Assembly (NCBI GenBank): GCA_019155185.1
Contig: CM032808.1
Location: 6,314,716-6,378,715 of the forward strand
Source of the DNA: Beaufortia kweichowensis
Taxonomy: Eukaryota > Chordata > Actinopteri > Cypriniformes > Gastromyzontidae
Direction of reading: 5' to 3'
Length of the DNA: 64,000 nt
Part shown: one piece after another, positions 26,701-41,700 of the stretch
How positions within the stretch are numbered: position 1 is the stretch's first letter
Layout of the letters: the number at the start of each line of letters is the position of its first letter
Notes under the pieces: generated by a model
The model's database searches: none
Seen by the model: the letters and a program-made list of their open reading frames with translations, nothing else
Told to the model about the DNA's origin: nothing
Program-made: the position numbers and the translations under genes

Positions 26701-29700
26701 GATGCCCCAAAGACTCCCTGTGAGATTAGTGCAGTAAACATGCTGTGTCACTGGTAATAAGGGTTTCTCCCGATGGTCTTGGCCTTTCTTCTGCTGCACA
26801 CAGTGGGGATGGGGGTGATGTACAGTGTCAGTTTTTACTATCCCCTGCAGGGCGTTTCTGTCAGACATAGAGAAACTCCCATACCAGACACTTATGGAGT
26901 TTGTCAAAACACTATCTGTGACACATCTTTGAAAACTGAAAAGGATAGGGGTCTTTACACCAACTCTCTTAAGTTTTCTTGGGAAGTAGAAGTGTCGTTG
27001 AGTCTTCATTACCAAAGCACTATAGCTTAAGGAGTTATCACTGGAGATGTTTACGCCAAGGAATTTAAAGCTGAGAGCTGGTTTCCACATTATGTCCACT
27101 GATGGTCCAAATGCAGGGTCAGGCTGTTGTGCTTTTTGCTGTTTTACTGACTTTTATTGACTTATTTAAACAGATTTGTTGTTTTAGACAGTTCATTTTG
27201 GTAAACGACAGATATTGAAACCAGCGGTTCTTTTATATAATCAGATATGTGTATCATTTTTTGTTCCAGACATCCTAGTAAGGGCTATTGCATGTTGTAA
27301 AATTTTGCAGTTCAAGCTAAACAGTTTATTATACACAAGTTTATTGTGTTTTTTATATGTTTTAATAGTTAAAGTAGCTCATGTAAACACAGGCATTTAG
27401 AAACAAAATCGGTTGTGCATTTACTGTACAATAAGTAAGACTAAAAATTCCTTTACAGGAATTATTTGTAATTATTATTTTGTATGTTTCTTATATGAAC
27501 AAGTTTTTGAATGTTTTTCGAAAAAGGCTATACTGTATATTTAACCTGATAACTGTCACAGCAGAAATTGAGTATACACATGAAAATGCATCTAAGCTAC
27601 AATTTTTATTATTTTTAGATTTTAAATATTTTTTTTCATTTTAGGTATTTTTGTAAATTACATTATAAAATATGACATTTTTTCAAACAGTAACATATTT
27701 TTTTTATTATTATTTTTGTTTATGTTTATTGTTATGAAAATTTGTCAAATATTTATTTAGGAGTCTTATACCTTTCCATCCATTTATAATTTGTCATGAT
27801 TAGATTAAATTCAACTATAAAATATTAAAGTAATCAGGGAAATAACATAGGTGTTCCTCCTGAGGAACGGTGACAGTTAACAGTTTTTTTTTTCCTGGAA
27901 TTATTTGTAAACAAATCAGTCAGACGTGAATTTTTGAATCAGTTCACAATTTAAATAGTGGTTCACCAAGTAGCCCTAAAAAAAGTTCACTTGACATAAC
28001 ATGACATACAAGCCAGTGAATCCTGTACATTAATCTCAGTTATTATAGTTTGATGACGCACAGTTCTAAACTTAAGGTAAAAACCCATCTCTTCAAATGA
28101 CCTGTTACAACATTAGCAAGCTGTAATGACATGTTTCAGTCACACGGGTATTTAAATTTCAGGCAGTCTGTTTTTATATGCCACGTATTACGTTGCTCAA
28201 GTGTCTTTTTCTCCACCCAACACAGATGTTACATCACGCTGACCCAGTCGCTGCATCTCGTGATGAGCGGAGCCCCAGCTGGTCCGGCTGGCACGGGGAA
28301 AACTGAGACCACCAAGGACCTGGGCCGAGCCCTCGGGATCATGGTCTACGTCTTCAACTGCTCAGAACAGATGGACTACAAGGTGATAGATAAGCACAGC
28401 CAGAGATGTGTTAAAAAATAGTGTTTAATCAAACGGTTTGTCTATTAGCTATTAGTCTACTAGCTTATGTCATGTAGGTCATCTCAGTGTTCTATTCTAT
28501 GCATGGAGAAAATTTGCATTCTGCTCATACTGTACATACAGTAGTGCAGCAATATTATGAGTAGTATGATGTTTGGCTATTCCGAACACAACCACAGTCT
28601 TGTTTTGATCAGGAGTTGATATGAATCAAGTTCACCGAGTTCACGGCAAGCTTCCAGTGATGAGTCTCCAGTGCCGTCATTGCTGCAGTAATACACTTTT
28701 ATTTCTCATCTGACTCTGTCATTCATATCATAAGCAGTTTATTAAGTTGTTTGTAGCTGTCTTTTCCCACCACGGGGTCCAGCAGATTAGCAAGGCTCCA
28801 ATGCCCGCGTTTATTTACCTCTGAAGCTATGTCAACCATCTCGTCAGTATTCCACCCTCATCATCGCTCGCTGCCATATTCGTCTGCCGGCAGAGAAAAA
28901 AGCCATATAATGTGGCGGTCAATAGAGACGCAGTGTTAATCTTCTCATCCGGCTTGTACCTGCCTGCTGAGACTGCCGCATCATTACTGGCCGAGAGAAA
29001 GAGAGAGAAAGAGAGAGCGCGGAGACAAAGCCAGCATTTTTTCTCACTCTGGATTTAGGATCACAGACATCCACAATCAATCCTCAGGTCACCTCTCATC
29101 TGTGTCAGTGAGAACTCTCCCTCTTTTGGAAGACTTGGCGCTTGTATCCAGCTCACCGAAAAGAGTGCATGCTGGGTACTCGGGTGGGAAAGTGAACAGA
29201 GAGGGTGTTTAGAATATAAATGTGGGCTTGGAAATCCTGCTCATCCATCCAGGAACTTCTGCTTAGCATTTGTTGTTCTTTATAAGCTTCAATTTCAGTG
29301 AAGCAAGTCCAGTGAGCACGGTTCTTGACAACAAACAATGCTCTGCATAATTTTACATAGCATGCTATTTTGGTGGGATTGATGATGTTGGGGTTTTACA
29401 TAAAAAGTTTAATACAGTCACACTTATGTTTTGTAAAAAAGCAAGAAGTATAACTGATAACTGTCACTGTTTCACAGGTGGGACACTTATTATTTCATTT
29501 TTATGATTATTTCACTTTAATATTTCATAATTCTAATCTAATCATGACAAACTATATATTGATAGAAAGGTCTAAAGAATATATATTTGACCAAATTTTT
29601 AACAATAAACATAAACTATGTTTGTTTATAACAATATTATTTATAAAAATAAATGTATAATTTTTTTTAAATGATACTTTTTTTAATTTTATCATTTAAA

Positions 29701-32700
29701 TATATAATAAATTATAAAAAAATATTTAAACCTGATAACTATCAAAAATTGAGTATACACATCAAAATGTGCTATGTGAATTACAATCTTTTTTATTTTT
29801 AGATATTAGATTTTTTTGTTATCATTTTTAAGCCTTTGAAAAAATGTGTCATTTAGAATAATAATTTTAGATATTTTTATTAATTACAGTAACGTTAAAA
29901 TTACTTTTTTTTGTTTATGTTTAGGGTAAATATTCATATATCAAATATTTCATCTTGAATCTTATACCTTTTCATCAATTTATAGTTTGTTATGATTAGA
30001 TTAAAATGTAACTATGAAATATTAAAGTCAATAGGGAAATAACATAGGTGTTCCTCCTGAGGAACAGTGACAGTTAACAGGTTAAATACCTAATATCAAA
30101 AATGTATACAAAATATGATATTTAATATGATAATTAATATATTTTTGACATTATTAGATAAATTGATTGTTGGCATTTAATTTGACCCTGTCTAAACTAT
30201 TCTATACAGACCATATCACTCTACTTATCTTTTTTAGAATTAAAAAAGAAATTAAATTTTTCAAAGTAAATATTAATATCAAAATTTAGGTTAATTTGGA
30301 GCATTCTGGGAAAGAATTGTCCAAAAAATTAACGTTTTATGAAATAAAATATTATATATATATTATATGTGCAATTGCAAACATTTTATCAGCATACTAT
30401 TCATTTTATTGAAAGGAACACTTACTGCATACATTATTCTAAATTCAAATTACAATTTTGCATATTGTTTGCTACTGTACCTCAATTCAAATTTAGTTCT
30501 GAATAAAGCACATCCCTGGTATTCATAACTCTTTCAATCTCTCTTTCCGCTCTCTCACTGTTCTCTCTCTCAATCTCCGTCTCTCAGTCCTGTGGCAACA
30601 TCTACAAAGGCCTGGCACAAACAGGAGCCTGGGGCTGCTTTGATGAGTTTAACAGGATATCGGTGGAGGTGCTTTCAGTGGTGGCTGTGCAGGTGAGTAA
30701 GTTATCACTTCTAAGAAGCATCATGACACGTTTATGAATAACCAGCACTGTGACAGATTTTACAGCCAGTCAGACTCGGCTTAGAAACCCTGAAAACAGA
30801 ACTGTGGAAAGTTTGAAGCTATAAATAAAGATATAAGCAACAAGAACACACTAAGTGAGGAAACCGTGTGGAAAATTCTGCTTTTATGATTCACTCAACA
30901 ATTATATCATCCGCTTACATGTCACATCATCTCATAACGCCCTGGCATCTGCTATTTTAAATTGAGTTTTTATGCATTTTAATTCACACGGTTTGATGGG
31001 AACTGGCATTTATTCACGCTTTCTTGAAGACAATACATACTGTATGAATCATCTTCATACGCAAATGTAATTTACTCACAGTAGTGATTATGTTGATGAT
31101 TATAAAGGAGTTTGATGTGTAGTTGCACATTCATCTTTAGATGCGTTTTGCTACGATACAATGCGTCAGGTTTTAACGACCCAACTACTAACTTGTTCCC
31201 TTGAAATGTCAGTGAATAGGTATTTCTCCCCTGTGATAAAAAATGAATTACTTTTCCTTTTGTAGTGTTTTTTACGAAGTGCAGCGTCACAAAAAACAAT
31301 TTACAGTGAGTCAGAACATTAGAGTAATAATACCAAAGTGCTTGTCAGACTCTCTTATAAGCCGTCTGAGAGAAAGTGTCGTCCGATTAACAGTGGAGAG
31401 TTTGATAATGCATTTTAAATATGTTTTGTGGGGATACGGCCCATTGAAATTTTAGTCTTACAAAGATGGATAGATTTAATTTTTCATTTGCTTAGGATAA
31501 AACAAACAGAATGGCCTCCAGACGTATCAGTATTGAGACAAATTAGCCAAGCTCTGCCTTTCACCTCACCGCAGCTCATAATGCGAGGGGAAACATATTT
31601 GCTAAATAGTTATCCCAAAAATGAACCACTTTATTTTCATCTTCATTATTACCAAGTAGGAGACTGTTGAGTGTTCAACTATTTCTGAACAGATATATCA
31701 CTGAAATTTACTGGGGATTGAAATCTAAACAGTTCCTTAACTGTGCCGTTGGCAGTTGTTTTAGTACATTTGAGAAAGCACTTAAATTATTGCTCCTGTA
31801 CGTTGATTGTTAAAGCATTGCGCTAGCAACCGACAGGTTGTGGGTTCAACCCTAGAGAACACACAAACCGATAAAAGAAATGGATTGAAAAGCATACATA
31901 TGGATAATATGTATGGATTATAGTCGCTTTGGATAATGTGCATGAATGTAAATGTATTAATTATAATCCGATGCCGTCATCCAAAGTGACGCATAAGGAA
32001 AAAAATCACAAGCATGTCATCACGCATATTTTCATATGAGCAACGAATTATTCCATCTCTTGAGCTTTAAGTACACAAAACACAGCCCTCTGTTCATTTC
32101 TAGTTGAAAATATGATGAAAATAATGACTTCAGTGAGTAAGCTAAGGACCATAACTGTGTTAAATGAATCATTAGACTGATTCAAACGTGAGTTTTAGGC
32201 TGTTTTAAGCATCTTGTTAAAATAGAACTGGTCATAAGAGTCTTTTTTTTGCATTCTTTATGGTTGTTGTTGGTGTGTGCAACCAGAGAAGACATCAATA
32301 GCATGACATGATGTTCATTTACTGTCCTTCTGTATATTTAGCACACATTCTTTATCTGTTTATTTCCAATTCAAGCTCAAAGATCATTTACATGTACAGC
32401 TTTTTAGTGTAATACATTTTATTGGTCCAGAACGGAACCCATTACCATCTCCATGCCCTTTCCAGTTAAGCAACTTTCATTACAGCGACTGCAAAAGCTG
32501 AAACATTTTAAAGAGCTGTTTGTAGAACTGAAAATCATCTGGTATTTTAAAATAAAAAATAGAGTTTTAAATAAGAACTGTTCTTAAATTGCCACCCCTT
32601 AAATTTGCTCAAACCACTTTCTCAAATTGCTCACGAACAAAGCTTCAACTGCTCCAATCCACCGCATGCCTCCGCTTGGCTTAGCTGCTTTGCTTTAGAA

Positions 32701-35700
32701 CAGTATGTAAAATTCATGAAGGCAGTATATAGTCTGAGATGTGGAGTTCATTTAAGGCCATGGCAAAGCATAGCCTCATATCTTATTCTATCAGCACTCA
32801 GCAGTATGTTACTCATACCTAATGTTATATGTCACTGTTTATCTGATTAAAGGTTGAATTCTATCAGACTGTGTCAGAGCATCTGAATCGTTTGTGTTAT
32901 GTAGATACCAAACTCATGTCCACACACCATGGTAGATAGGTTAACTATTTAATGCTAATGATATAATTAACATAATGTGGTGACATGATCTAATTGGATC
33001 TGCTTCATTTCCATGGTAACTGCGACTTTTCTGATTGGTGGAGCTCTTTATAATTATGGGTAATGTAGTTTCTTACTAGGAGTAGTATGACTTTTGCACA
33101 TTTTATTTATTAAGCTGATTTAGCAATAAAATTATTATTGAAACAATTTACAATCATGGCAACAAACAGATCAACACACACGTACACCTTTTTGTCATGT
33201 TTTGTCACAAGACACCAATGAGCTTTAAGATAACATGACATAATTTTAATATAATATTATTGGTTTGTGTTCAACTGAAGCTGGGATGACATAAGGGTTA
33301 GTAAATTGTGAAAGAATTGTCATATTTGGGTGAACTTTTCTTATCAATCTCACAGGTCATGTTATGTCTATCTTGAAAGGTTAAAATAAAATAGGATTTT
33401 TACTTCAAGGACCTCTCAAATGTTGTGGTGTTATCACTTTCTTGTTTGCTGTTTAGAGTACCAAGTGCAAAATAATCTGTACCATTTACATTTATATCGA
33501 GGATGTGTGATCCACCAGGTCAAAAGTATTCAAGATGCTATTCGAGACAAGAAGAAGAGATTTAACTTCATGGGTGAGGATGTAAACCTAGTTCCGTCGG
33601 TGGGCATCTTTATAACTATGAACCCTGGCTACGCTGGCAGAACTGAGCTACCGGAAAACCTCAAGGCTCTCTTTAGGTAAGCTTGGGATTTGCATTCCAT
33701 TAAGTGGTGTTTGGTCTTAAAGGGGAATTTTGCTTTTTTTAGATATCAAATTTGCATCCTGTTTTCAACAAGATAAGATGCCACCTGTGCTTTTTTATTA
33801 GAACGATTTTCAAGTTTAAAACTGTGAAATTACTATTTGCACATTCGACAATAAAGTTTTTCCATCAGATTGCTGATTTTCTTGGAGTAATCATCCATAA
33901 CACAATTTAATATTACTAACTAATTTATCTTAAAACATATTCGTCTATGTATAATGTATTTGTAAAAAATCTGCATGTGTTCCTATGATGATCGATCATT
34001 TTGCTCTGCAGGCCATGTGCGATGGTCGTGCCAGACTTCGAGCTCATTTGCGAGATCATGTTGGTGGCTGAAGGCTTTCTCGAGGCTCGAATTCTGGCCA
34101 GAAAGTTTATCACACTGTATCAGCTCTGCAAGGAGTTGCTTTCTAAACAGGTTTGCACTTTTACACTACTATAAAACCACTGTATGAACCACAAAAAGCA
34201 TTTTATATTGTTCGAGTTGGGAATGGCAATGTGAAATCATTATGACACCCTCCTCTTATCAAATGCATTGTAAGCCCCAACAATTTCTAGAACTAAAAGT
34301 CTCACTTTTTGAAGCATAAAAGTGTCCGTAACTATAGTCAACAGTTGAGAGTTTTGATATGTGACAGTGCCAGACAATGAAATGAATAAATAAGTAAATA
34401 ATGTATGAGGTTTTAGAAAGTAAATGTCACCAAATCACTTTGTTCCACTGAAATACAGCAGAAAAACGCAGTCTGATCATTTTAGATTTTATCTCGTATT
34501 CTGTTCATTATCAACATGATAAAGAATTTTTTAGCCGTGAGACATTTAGTTTTTTTAGGGCTGTTTATATGCATTTATATCAAAATTTATATGCACTGTA
34601 CACAGACATATACTGTATTATGTAAACACATAATTCTGGAGTGATTAATCGCAATTAATTACATCAGAATAAAAGTTTGTGTTTACATAATATATGTCTG
34701 TGTACTGTGCATATACATTTTGAGTTTATAAACACATAAACACACATACATGTGTATATATATTAAGGAAATATTTAGGTATATTTATTTATATTTACTA
34801 ATAATAAATTTACTAATAATCAAAATTATATATAAACATTTATTAATTTTTATATATTTTTCTTAAATGTATGCATGTATGTGTATGTGTTTATAAATAC
34901 AAAATTAATATGTACAGTACCCAGACATATATTATGTAAACACAAGCTTTTATTCTGGATGCGATTAATCGCGAAGATGGTTACTATTAACCATACTGTA
35001 GATGGTTAATAGTAACATGTCATGTGCATATACTGCAGTGGAAAATAATCCCGTCAGACTGAGTTTTGCGTATCAATAAATCTGTGATTTAAAGAGATTC
35101 CACAGATGGCTATATCACATTGTCACTGAATTGCTTGTATTCTCAGCCTTTTTAGCTCATTTTATTCAGTTGCTTTGCATCAAAGTAACCCAATTTTTGC
35201 TGTTTTCTTTGGTGATTATACTTTTTTTTGTGAAATAAACCAGTTACATTTTTTGTAACGCAGAATAGAAAAGTTATTCTTATTTGCATTTTGAAGAGTT
35301 GTGTGTGTAAAGTCTTAATAAAAGACTCCCTTTTATTGAGAGCAATTTTTTCGCCCGTATGGTGAATGTTTATCTGTCATAGAGACTTTATTTGATTGCG
35401 GTGTTATGAGACACCAAATTGTTTTCTAATAAAACTGCCGTCAATATTTTATTGCTGTTATTAAATAAATAGTTTTTGGGTACATCTGATACGAACTGTG
35501 AAATATGTGAATGAACTAAAAAAATCAAAGCATGGCTGAATCAATTATTTTTAAATAGTGTGTAATAGCTTTTCACCTGCAGTAGTTGCAGACTCCTTAG
35601 AATATTCAGTCTCACTGTTTGCAGCATTCCTCTTGTTTATTACCATAGTTGTTTCTGTCTTAGGATCACTATGATTGGGGACTGAGGGCCATTAAATCAG

Positions 35701-38700
35701 TGCTGGTGGTGGCTGGGTCTCTAAAGAGAGGAGATCCGGACCGGCCGGAGGACCAGGTGCTGATGAGAGCCCTGAGAGATTTTAATGTCCCAAAGATCGT
35801 GACCGATGACATGCCTGTCTTCATGGGCCTCATCGTGGACCTCTTTCCGGCTCTAGACGTGCCTCGCAAAAGGGACATGGACTTTGAGAAATTTGTCAAG
35901 CAGTCTGTGTTGGATCTTAAACTGCAGGCTGAGGACAACTTTGTGCTGAAGGTAAATTTGGGTAAAAGATACGAACTCCCTGATATCAGAGAGACAGAAG
36001 AAACACCTAAAGGGTGAATTATATTTATACCATTATGTCATGCCATATCACAGTACACAATCTCAGGGTACTTTGCCCACAATTAGGAAAATTAAATAGG
36101 GCTAAATAAATCTGAAAATAGGTCAGTGGAATAAGGGACGTAACCTTCAAAAATGTTGAATGTCATACTCAGTCAACCGTAATTTTAGTAAGAAAAAGTA
36201 AGGGATAATCTGTTGCTATCTTATTTTAATTTTGATTATACGATGTTTTTTTGATCAGACGGGTAAAAATGACAGCTATTTTCGTCTGTTACGGCTCGTT
36301 AGATCGACAGCACTTTAAATCCGACGCAGAGATAAAATAGAACATTAGGATTGCATTTATTTGAATGGATTACAGCATTTATTTGATTGAGACCCTATTA
36401 GCCCCTCGTTGCCTAAGAATATAGTGTGTTTAATAACGTTATTTATTAAATACTGTGATGTCTGTGTGCCCACTGGCAGTGCAATCTCTAAACTGTGCAT
36501 GTGCAATGTGATTACATGTATCTGAATGAATTATAGCATTTATTACAAATGTTTATAATTAGCACATTTATGTAGAATGGTGATCTAACTGAATGCACAC
36601 CTTCAAGCCAATCAGTATGGAGTATTCAGACAGACCATGGTATAATAATTAAACCCACAATTTGAGTGATTTTATTTTTTTAGCAATAAGGATTAAGGTA
36701 AATTAAAAACTTAAGGGTTAATAAATAAAACAAACAAATAACAATATCCTGTTACAAAAACGCTATAAAGAAATGAAGGTTGTTTAGCCTAAACTAAGCT
36801 TTTCCTTAAAACAACAAGATTATTGCAGTTGTGTTTCAAGGCCAAAAATCACAATTTTACAGACCTTGGACGTGATACTTTTATGTTACATTTATGTTGA
36901 ACACTTACCAAATAGTTCTTATGGCAAAAAATATGAGATAAGTGACCTTATTTTTTGACCATATTTTACCCATTTTTTGTTGTCGGATTTGAACTCGTGT
37001 TTTTCTCGGTTCTCTTTTTATTTTTTGCTATAACAGTCAGCGCTCCCCATCACTTCGTGATTACCAGACAGTCCAAAGCAACAGAGATTTATCAAAACCT
37101 GATTGATGTGGCATTTTTTCTCAACTTTTCCTTTTTTCCTGTTACACATGATCTTCCTCTATGAGCTATAAATGCACTGTTGTGTTTCAAGCAAATAGAC
37201 ATTAGTGTCAAAGCAGTCTGGAAGTGGATGTATTGGACAAATCAAAGATAGCAGGAATTACAGTGTAATAGTGCCTCAGGTGCCGAAGCGCAGCTCTAAT
37301 TTTAAGCATTAGGGCGAGATCTAGATATCAGCTCTTCCGTTCTCCAGAGCCAGGGGAAATAAGTGTAATCTCAGACAGGTCAAAGTGGCACTGAAACAAC
37401 ATAACAACACTCCATCAACTGAGGCCCGGCTCTCATCGAGGTATTTAACCCTCGCCACGACACGAGAAGAGACTCCAGCCGGGCCGGGGTCAACAGGATG
37501 TGTCCTGTCTGACCGTCTGAGCCCCAGCTAGCATCTGGTCTTTGATTTGTTTGAGGGCAGGTGTGACGGAGAGAGGTGTTGTGTGCTTAAGTTCTGGTCT
37601 GCCGTTAACCGCAGCCCCTGACAGACATCAGATCAAAGCACCAATCAGCGAAACCCTCCGAGATGCCGAAGGATCTCGACAGGGAGCCGCATCAATGCCA
37701 TTGATTGAACATACCATCAGTTGCAAGAGGGAAATCTCGACTCTCAGAGGGAAGCAACTCTCCGTTTAAATGTTTGTCATTCTCACAGTGTTCGAAAATA
37801 TGATCTAATTGTGAAGTGAGCAAGTGGATGTTCACAGCAGAGAGTACAATCTTTGCACTTATGGTCATAGACGTGTCAACATGAAACATTCAGGAAGTCT
37901 GTCCGTGAATGTAAGAGCGTGATGATGTGTACAGTGACTTTGAATATAATTTGTACTGCGATATTTTCATCCTGCTTCTGCAAGTTTCATTCTGCTGTCG
38001 CATAGTTTACCTCTGCGTCCACTCTGTCCCAACTTCATTTACATTATGAACCGTTCCCGCAATCGCATAATGTTAAAGATATTTATTTTTCTCATAAAAT
38101 ACATTAAAAATACTAATTTTGCCAGTGACATGCCACTGTTTCATGGGCTGCATTTTTGCCATTAAGCACCGTAAATGAAATCTCACAGCACAGATGAATG
38201 CTTCACAGATAAATGCTTTAGGCCTACAATAAATGCCATGTTCGTTTTTGTTGCTTAAAGCGAAACATAAAAGTTGGAAATTGAAATGAAAATTGAAATT
38301 GAAATTCGGCTACTATAAAAAAGGATGTTGTTTAGGCGCAAATTCTGACATCATTTATTCACCCTTTATGTCATTCAGAACCTGTTTATGACTCTCTTTT
38401 TTGTGAAACAAAAGAAAATATTTTGGGAAATGTCTGTGTCCACACAGTGGAAGTCAATGAGGGCCAGTGCTGTTCGAATACCAACGTTTTTCAAAATATC
38501 TTCTGATTCTGTTCTGTTCCGCAGAATAAAGATTTAGATGAGGTAATGATACGAGATATAAGAAAATCACTTTTGGGTGAACTGTCCCTTAAAGGGCAAT
38601 TTCAGCCCTGGCCGAACTCAGCACTTCACTAAATCAAATTGTTGAACTGATTCCATAAAACCAACTATTTAAAAAATGATTTGTATCAGATGTCTTAACA

Positions 38701-41700
38701 CTATTCATAATTGAGATATGTGTTTTATGTGCAGTAGTAAACAAATTACTAATAAACAACATGACTCGTAAATTTTAAATCCCACCGCTATGCAGGTGTC
38801 TAATCTTTAGTTTAATCCCTTAACAGTGAATATAAACTCTTAAACTACTTTAATGAGACAACACAACAATTTTCCAGAGAAGAGGAAAAACGTTTTGTTT
38901 AAACTTTGTTGCTTTCGTTTTAAACTGTGTGGTGTAAAGTGAAATCACACTGGTTTTGAAAACCACAAGATCATTTTCACGATCGGACGAAAGCTGCTTT
39001 TATCCAGACGAGCTTGTTTGGCTCTCCCGTGTACTGTTTCATAGCGGAAAAACATTGAGCAAAGCAACTTTCTGGCTCTGTGCTGTGTATCTAATACAGC
39101 TTTGTTCTTCTCCGACCTCTCAGGTGGTTCAGCTGGAGGAGTTGTTGGCTGTCCGTCATTCTGTGTTCGTGGTGGGCAACGCTGGCACTGGAAAATCCCA
39201 GGTCCTCAAGTCTCTCTACAAGACGTATCAAAACATGAAGCGTAGGCCCGTGTGGGCTGATCTCAACCCCAAAGCAGTCACCAACGATGAGCTTTTTGGC
39301 ATTATAAATCCATCCACGCGTGAGTGGAAAGACGGTAAGATGTGTTATTTTGCTCTCTGTCGCCTTTCGAAGGTCCGGCAGTTCCATAACATTGACTCGC
39401 ACCTCGGCTTGCAGCCGAATGTGATTCAGCGTTTGTGCTTTCCCCCCAGGGCTGTTTTCTAATATCATGCGTGAGCTGGCTAACATCTGTCATGGTGGAC
39501 CCAAGTGGATTGTCCTGGACGGTGATATTGATCCGATGTGGATTGAGTCACTGAACACAGTAATGGATGATAACAAGGTAAAGCCGAGACAACTCCAGTT
39601 CAATATCAAAAAGCATTCGAATATCTTTATAAAACCACTGGACCATATTCAAGCGAAACGCATAAAAACAACCTTCACCTTTAAATGACCTTTAGCGTTG
39701 CACTTTGTGCTTTCATATTGTGTGAAGCTGACAGCATTTTAAGGCTGTGTGTTTGCGATACTGTAGGTGCTGACCCTGGCGAGTAATGAGAGAATCCCTC
39801 TGAATCCAACCATGAGGCTGGTGTTTGAGATTAGCCACCTACGCACTGCCACGCCAGCGACCGTCTCCAGAGCTGGTCAGTGTTTGCTCGCCTCCACTTT
39901 CTCCTCTGCTGCCTTCCTTGCAGCTATTACAATAACACAAATGCATATAAACAAGATCCAGAGTCACAGTATGAATCTGAACTGTAGCAATAAATCATAA
40001 TAGAGATTTAGGAAACAAAATCCAAACTTTGCAATTTCTCCACACAGGCATTTTGTACATCAACCCTGCAGATTTAGGCTGGAATCCACCGGTGTCCAGC
40101 TGGATCGACAAGAGAGAAGTCCAATCAGAGAAGGCCAACCTGACCATTTTGTTTGACAAGTACCTTCCACTATGCCTCGATACGCTCAGATCAAGGTAGC
40201 GTTTAATTTTGTGTAGATTATTTTTTAGACGTCTTCATATGTCTGATTGTTACACAATTTGCGGCATATGCAGGACCAAGTTAAATAAATAATTCATTCA
40301 AAAAACAAAATTCTGTTTCTTACTCTAATGTAGATAAAAATCCTTATGCTGTTTGTCTATGGAATATAGAAACACAAATTTTTGTAAAAGTATACTTTTG
40401 CTTCTAAAAAATGCATTTAAGTACCTTAAAGGTATGTAAGGTATACCAAATGTATACATATCAGTACCTAGATGGTACATATTAAGACCTTTTTAAAGGG
40501 TACCACCCCGACAGCTTTTTTGCACTGACAACATCTATTTAAATCTATTTAATCTATCTTTAAAATTTATAGCAACAAAGTAAAAGTAGTATGTAAATCC
40601 TAAGAAGCCACATGAAAGCTTTATTAAAAACAATCATGTTTTTATTCATTTTGTTATATGTTTATTTATTTTTCTATTCTTTTCTACTATTATTTTATTT
40701 TATTTCTTATTTTATGTCTTTATTTTATTTTTATTTAATTTTTCTATATACTCTATTATTTACAAATTCAAAAAAGATTACATAAGGACTTTTATTATTT
40801 TTTATTCACCACTAAGTTAACAATTAAACAATTATAAAGGGCAGCTGGACAATGTCAGATGGACACAATTTACAATGTAATCATGTTACAATCACACAGA
40901 AAGAGTTCAGTTGAGATGTAATGTAAAATAATACAAAAGTAGACATACCCTGTGCAGCCAATATGGCCAAAGATTATAGATTTTAACAATATATAGAATT
41001 TTGGGTTGAAAAGCTATTATCTCTCTAATTTCCAGATTTAAAAAGATCATCCCGATACCTGAGCAGAGTATGGTCCAGATGCTCTGTTACCTCCTGGAGT
41101 GTCTTCTCGTCCCAGAACACACTCCTCCAGACTGTCATAAAGATCTCTATGAGCTCTACTTTGTCTTCGCAGCTGTTTGGGCCTTTGGAGGGACCATGTT
41201 CCAGGATCAGGTGAGATCTTACATAACTATCTGAGTCTTTCAGTCAAAACACAATTTAAACTCACTGTCAGAGGCCTAAAGTACATACAGTACATGTGTA
41301 TTTTCATTTCTAGGACTAAAGCAGTATTAATTCCACCTTAGCTGGAAATGAATAATGAATGTTTTCACACTGCAAGTATCTGCAACCTGTAATTTCTGTT
41401 TACTTTCACCGCAGGTCGCGGATTACAGGGTGGAATTCAGTAAGTGGTGGGTGACGGAGTTCAAAACCGTAAAGTTCCCGGCTCAAGGCACCGTATTTGA
41501 TTACTACATCGATCCTGAGACAAAAAAATTTGAGCCGTGGACTAAAATGATTCCGAAATTTGAGATGGATCCCGACATACCTCTTCAGGTTTGCATTGAT
41601 GTGTTTATATTTCTGTATATGTGTATTGTTTTTGTATATTTTAGGGTATTGAATGAATCATATTTATAACTGCCATTTTGCTGCGATCTTGGATAGATTG

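Larger units (their letters stand above)
24817..28225 (+). other. dnah9 intron 26
   Basis: 3,409-bp intron that separates the two halves of the conserved LTDR-CYITLTQ junction. It contains a LINE reverse-transcriptase fragment on the minus strand (26698-27099), a short TG run near 26605 and a TTAA-type MITE (27541-27884). The stretch 24.85-26.6 kb holds nothing recognisable. Confidence 0.85.
28383..30587 (+). other. dnah9 intron 27
   Basis: 2,205-bp intron. Its first part (about 28600-29170) is relatively GC-rich and free of recognised repeats. The second part contains two abutting TTAA-type MITEs (29451-30085). A pyrimidine-rich tract of CTCTCT repeats leads into the acceptor. Confidence 0.8.

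Noticed and set aside
26773..27030. Plus-strand 85-codon frame
   Set aside because: It is the antisense of the LINE reverse-transcriptase fragment.
34560..34980. Regulatory palindrome in intron 30
   Set aside because: The GATTAATCGC and AGAATAAAAGTTTGTGTTTA blocks are widespread interspersed-repeat sequence in fish.
36955..37164. 69-codon plus-strand frame as a membrane peptide
   Set aside because: Hydrophobic Phe/Leu-rich translation of T-rich intron DNA with no supporting splice sites or homology.
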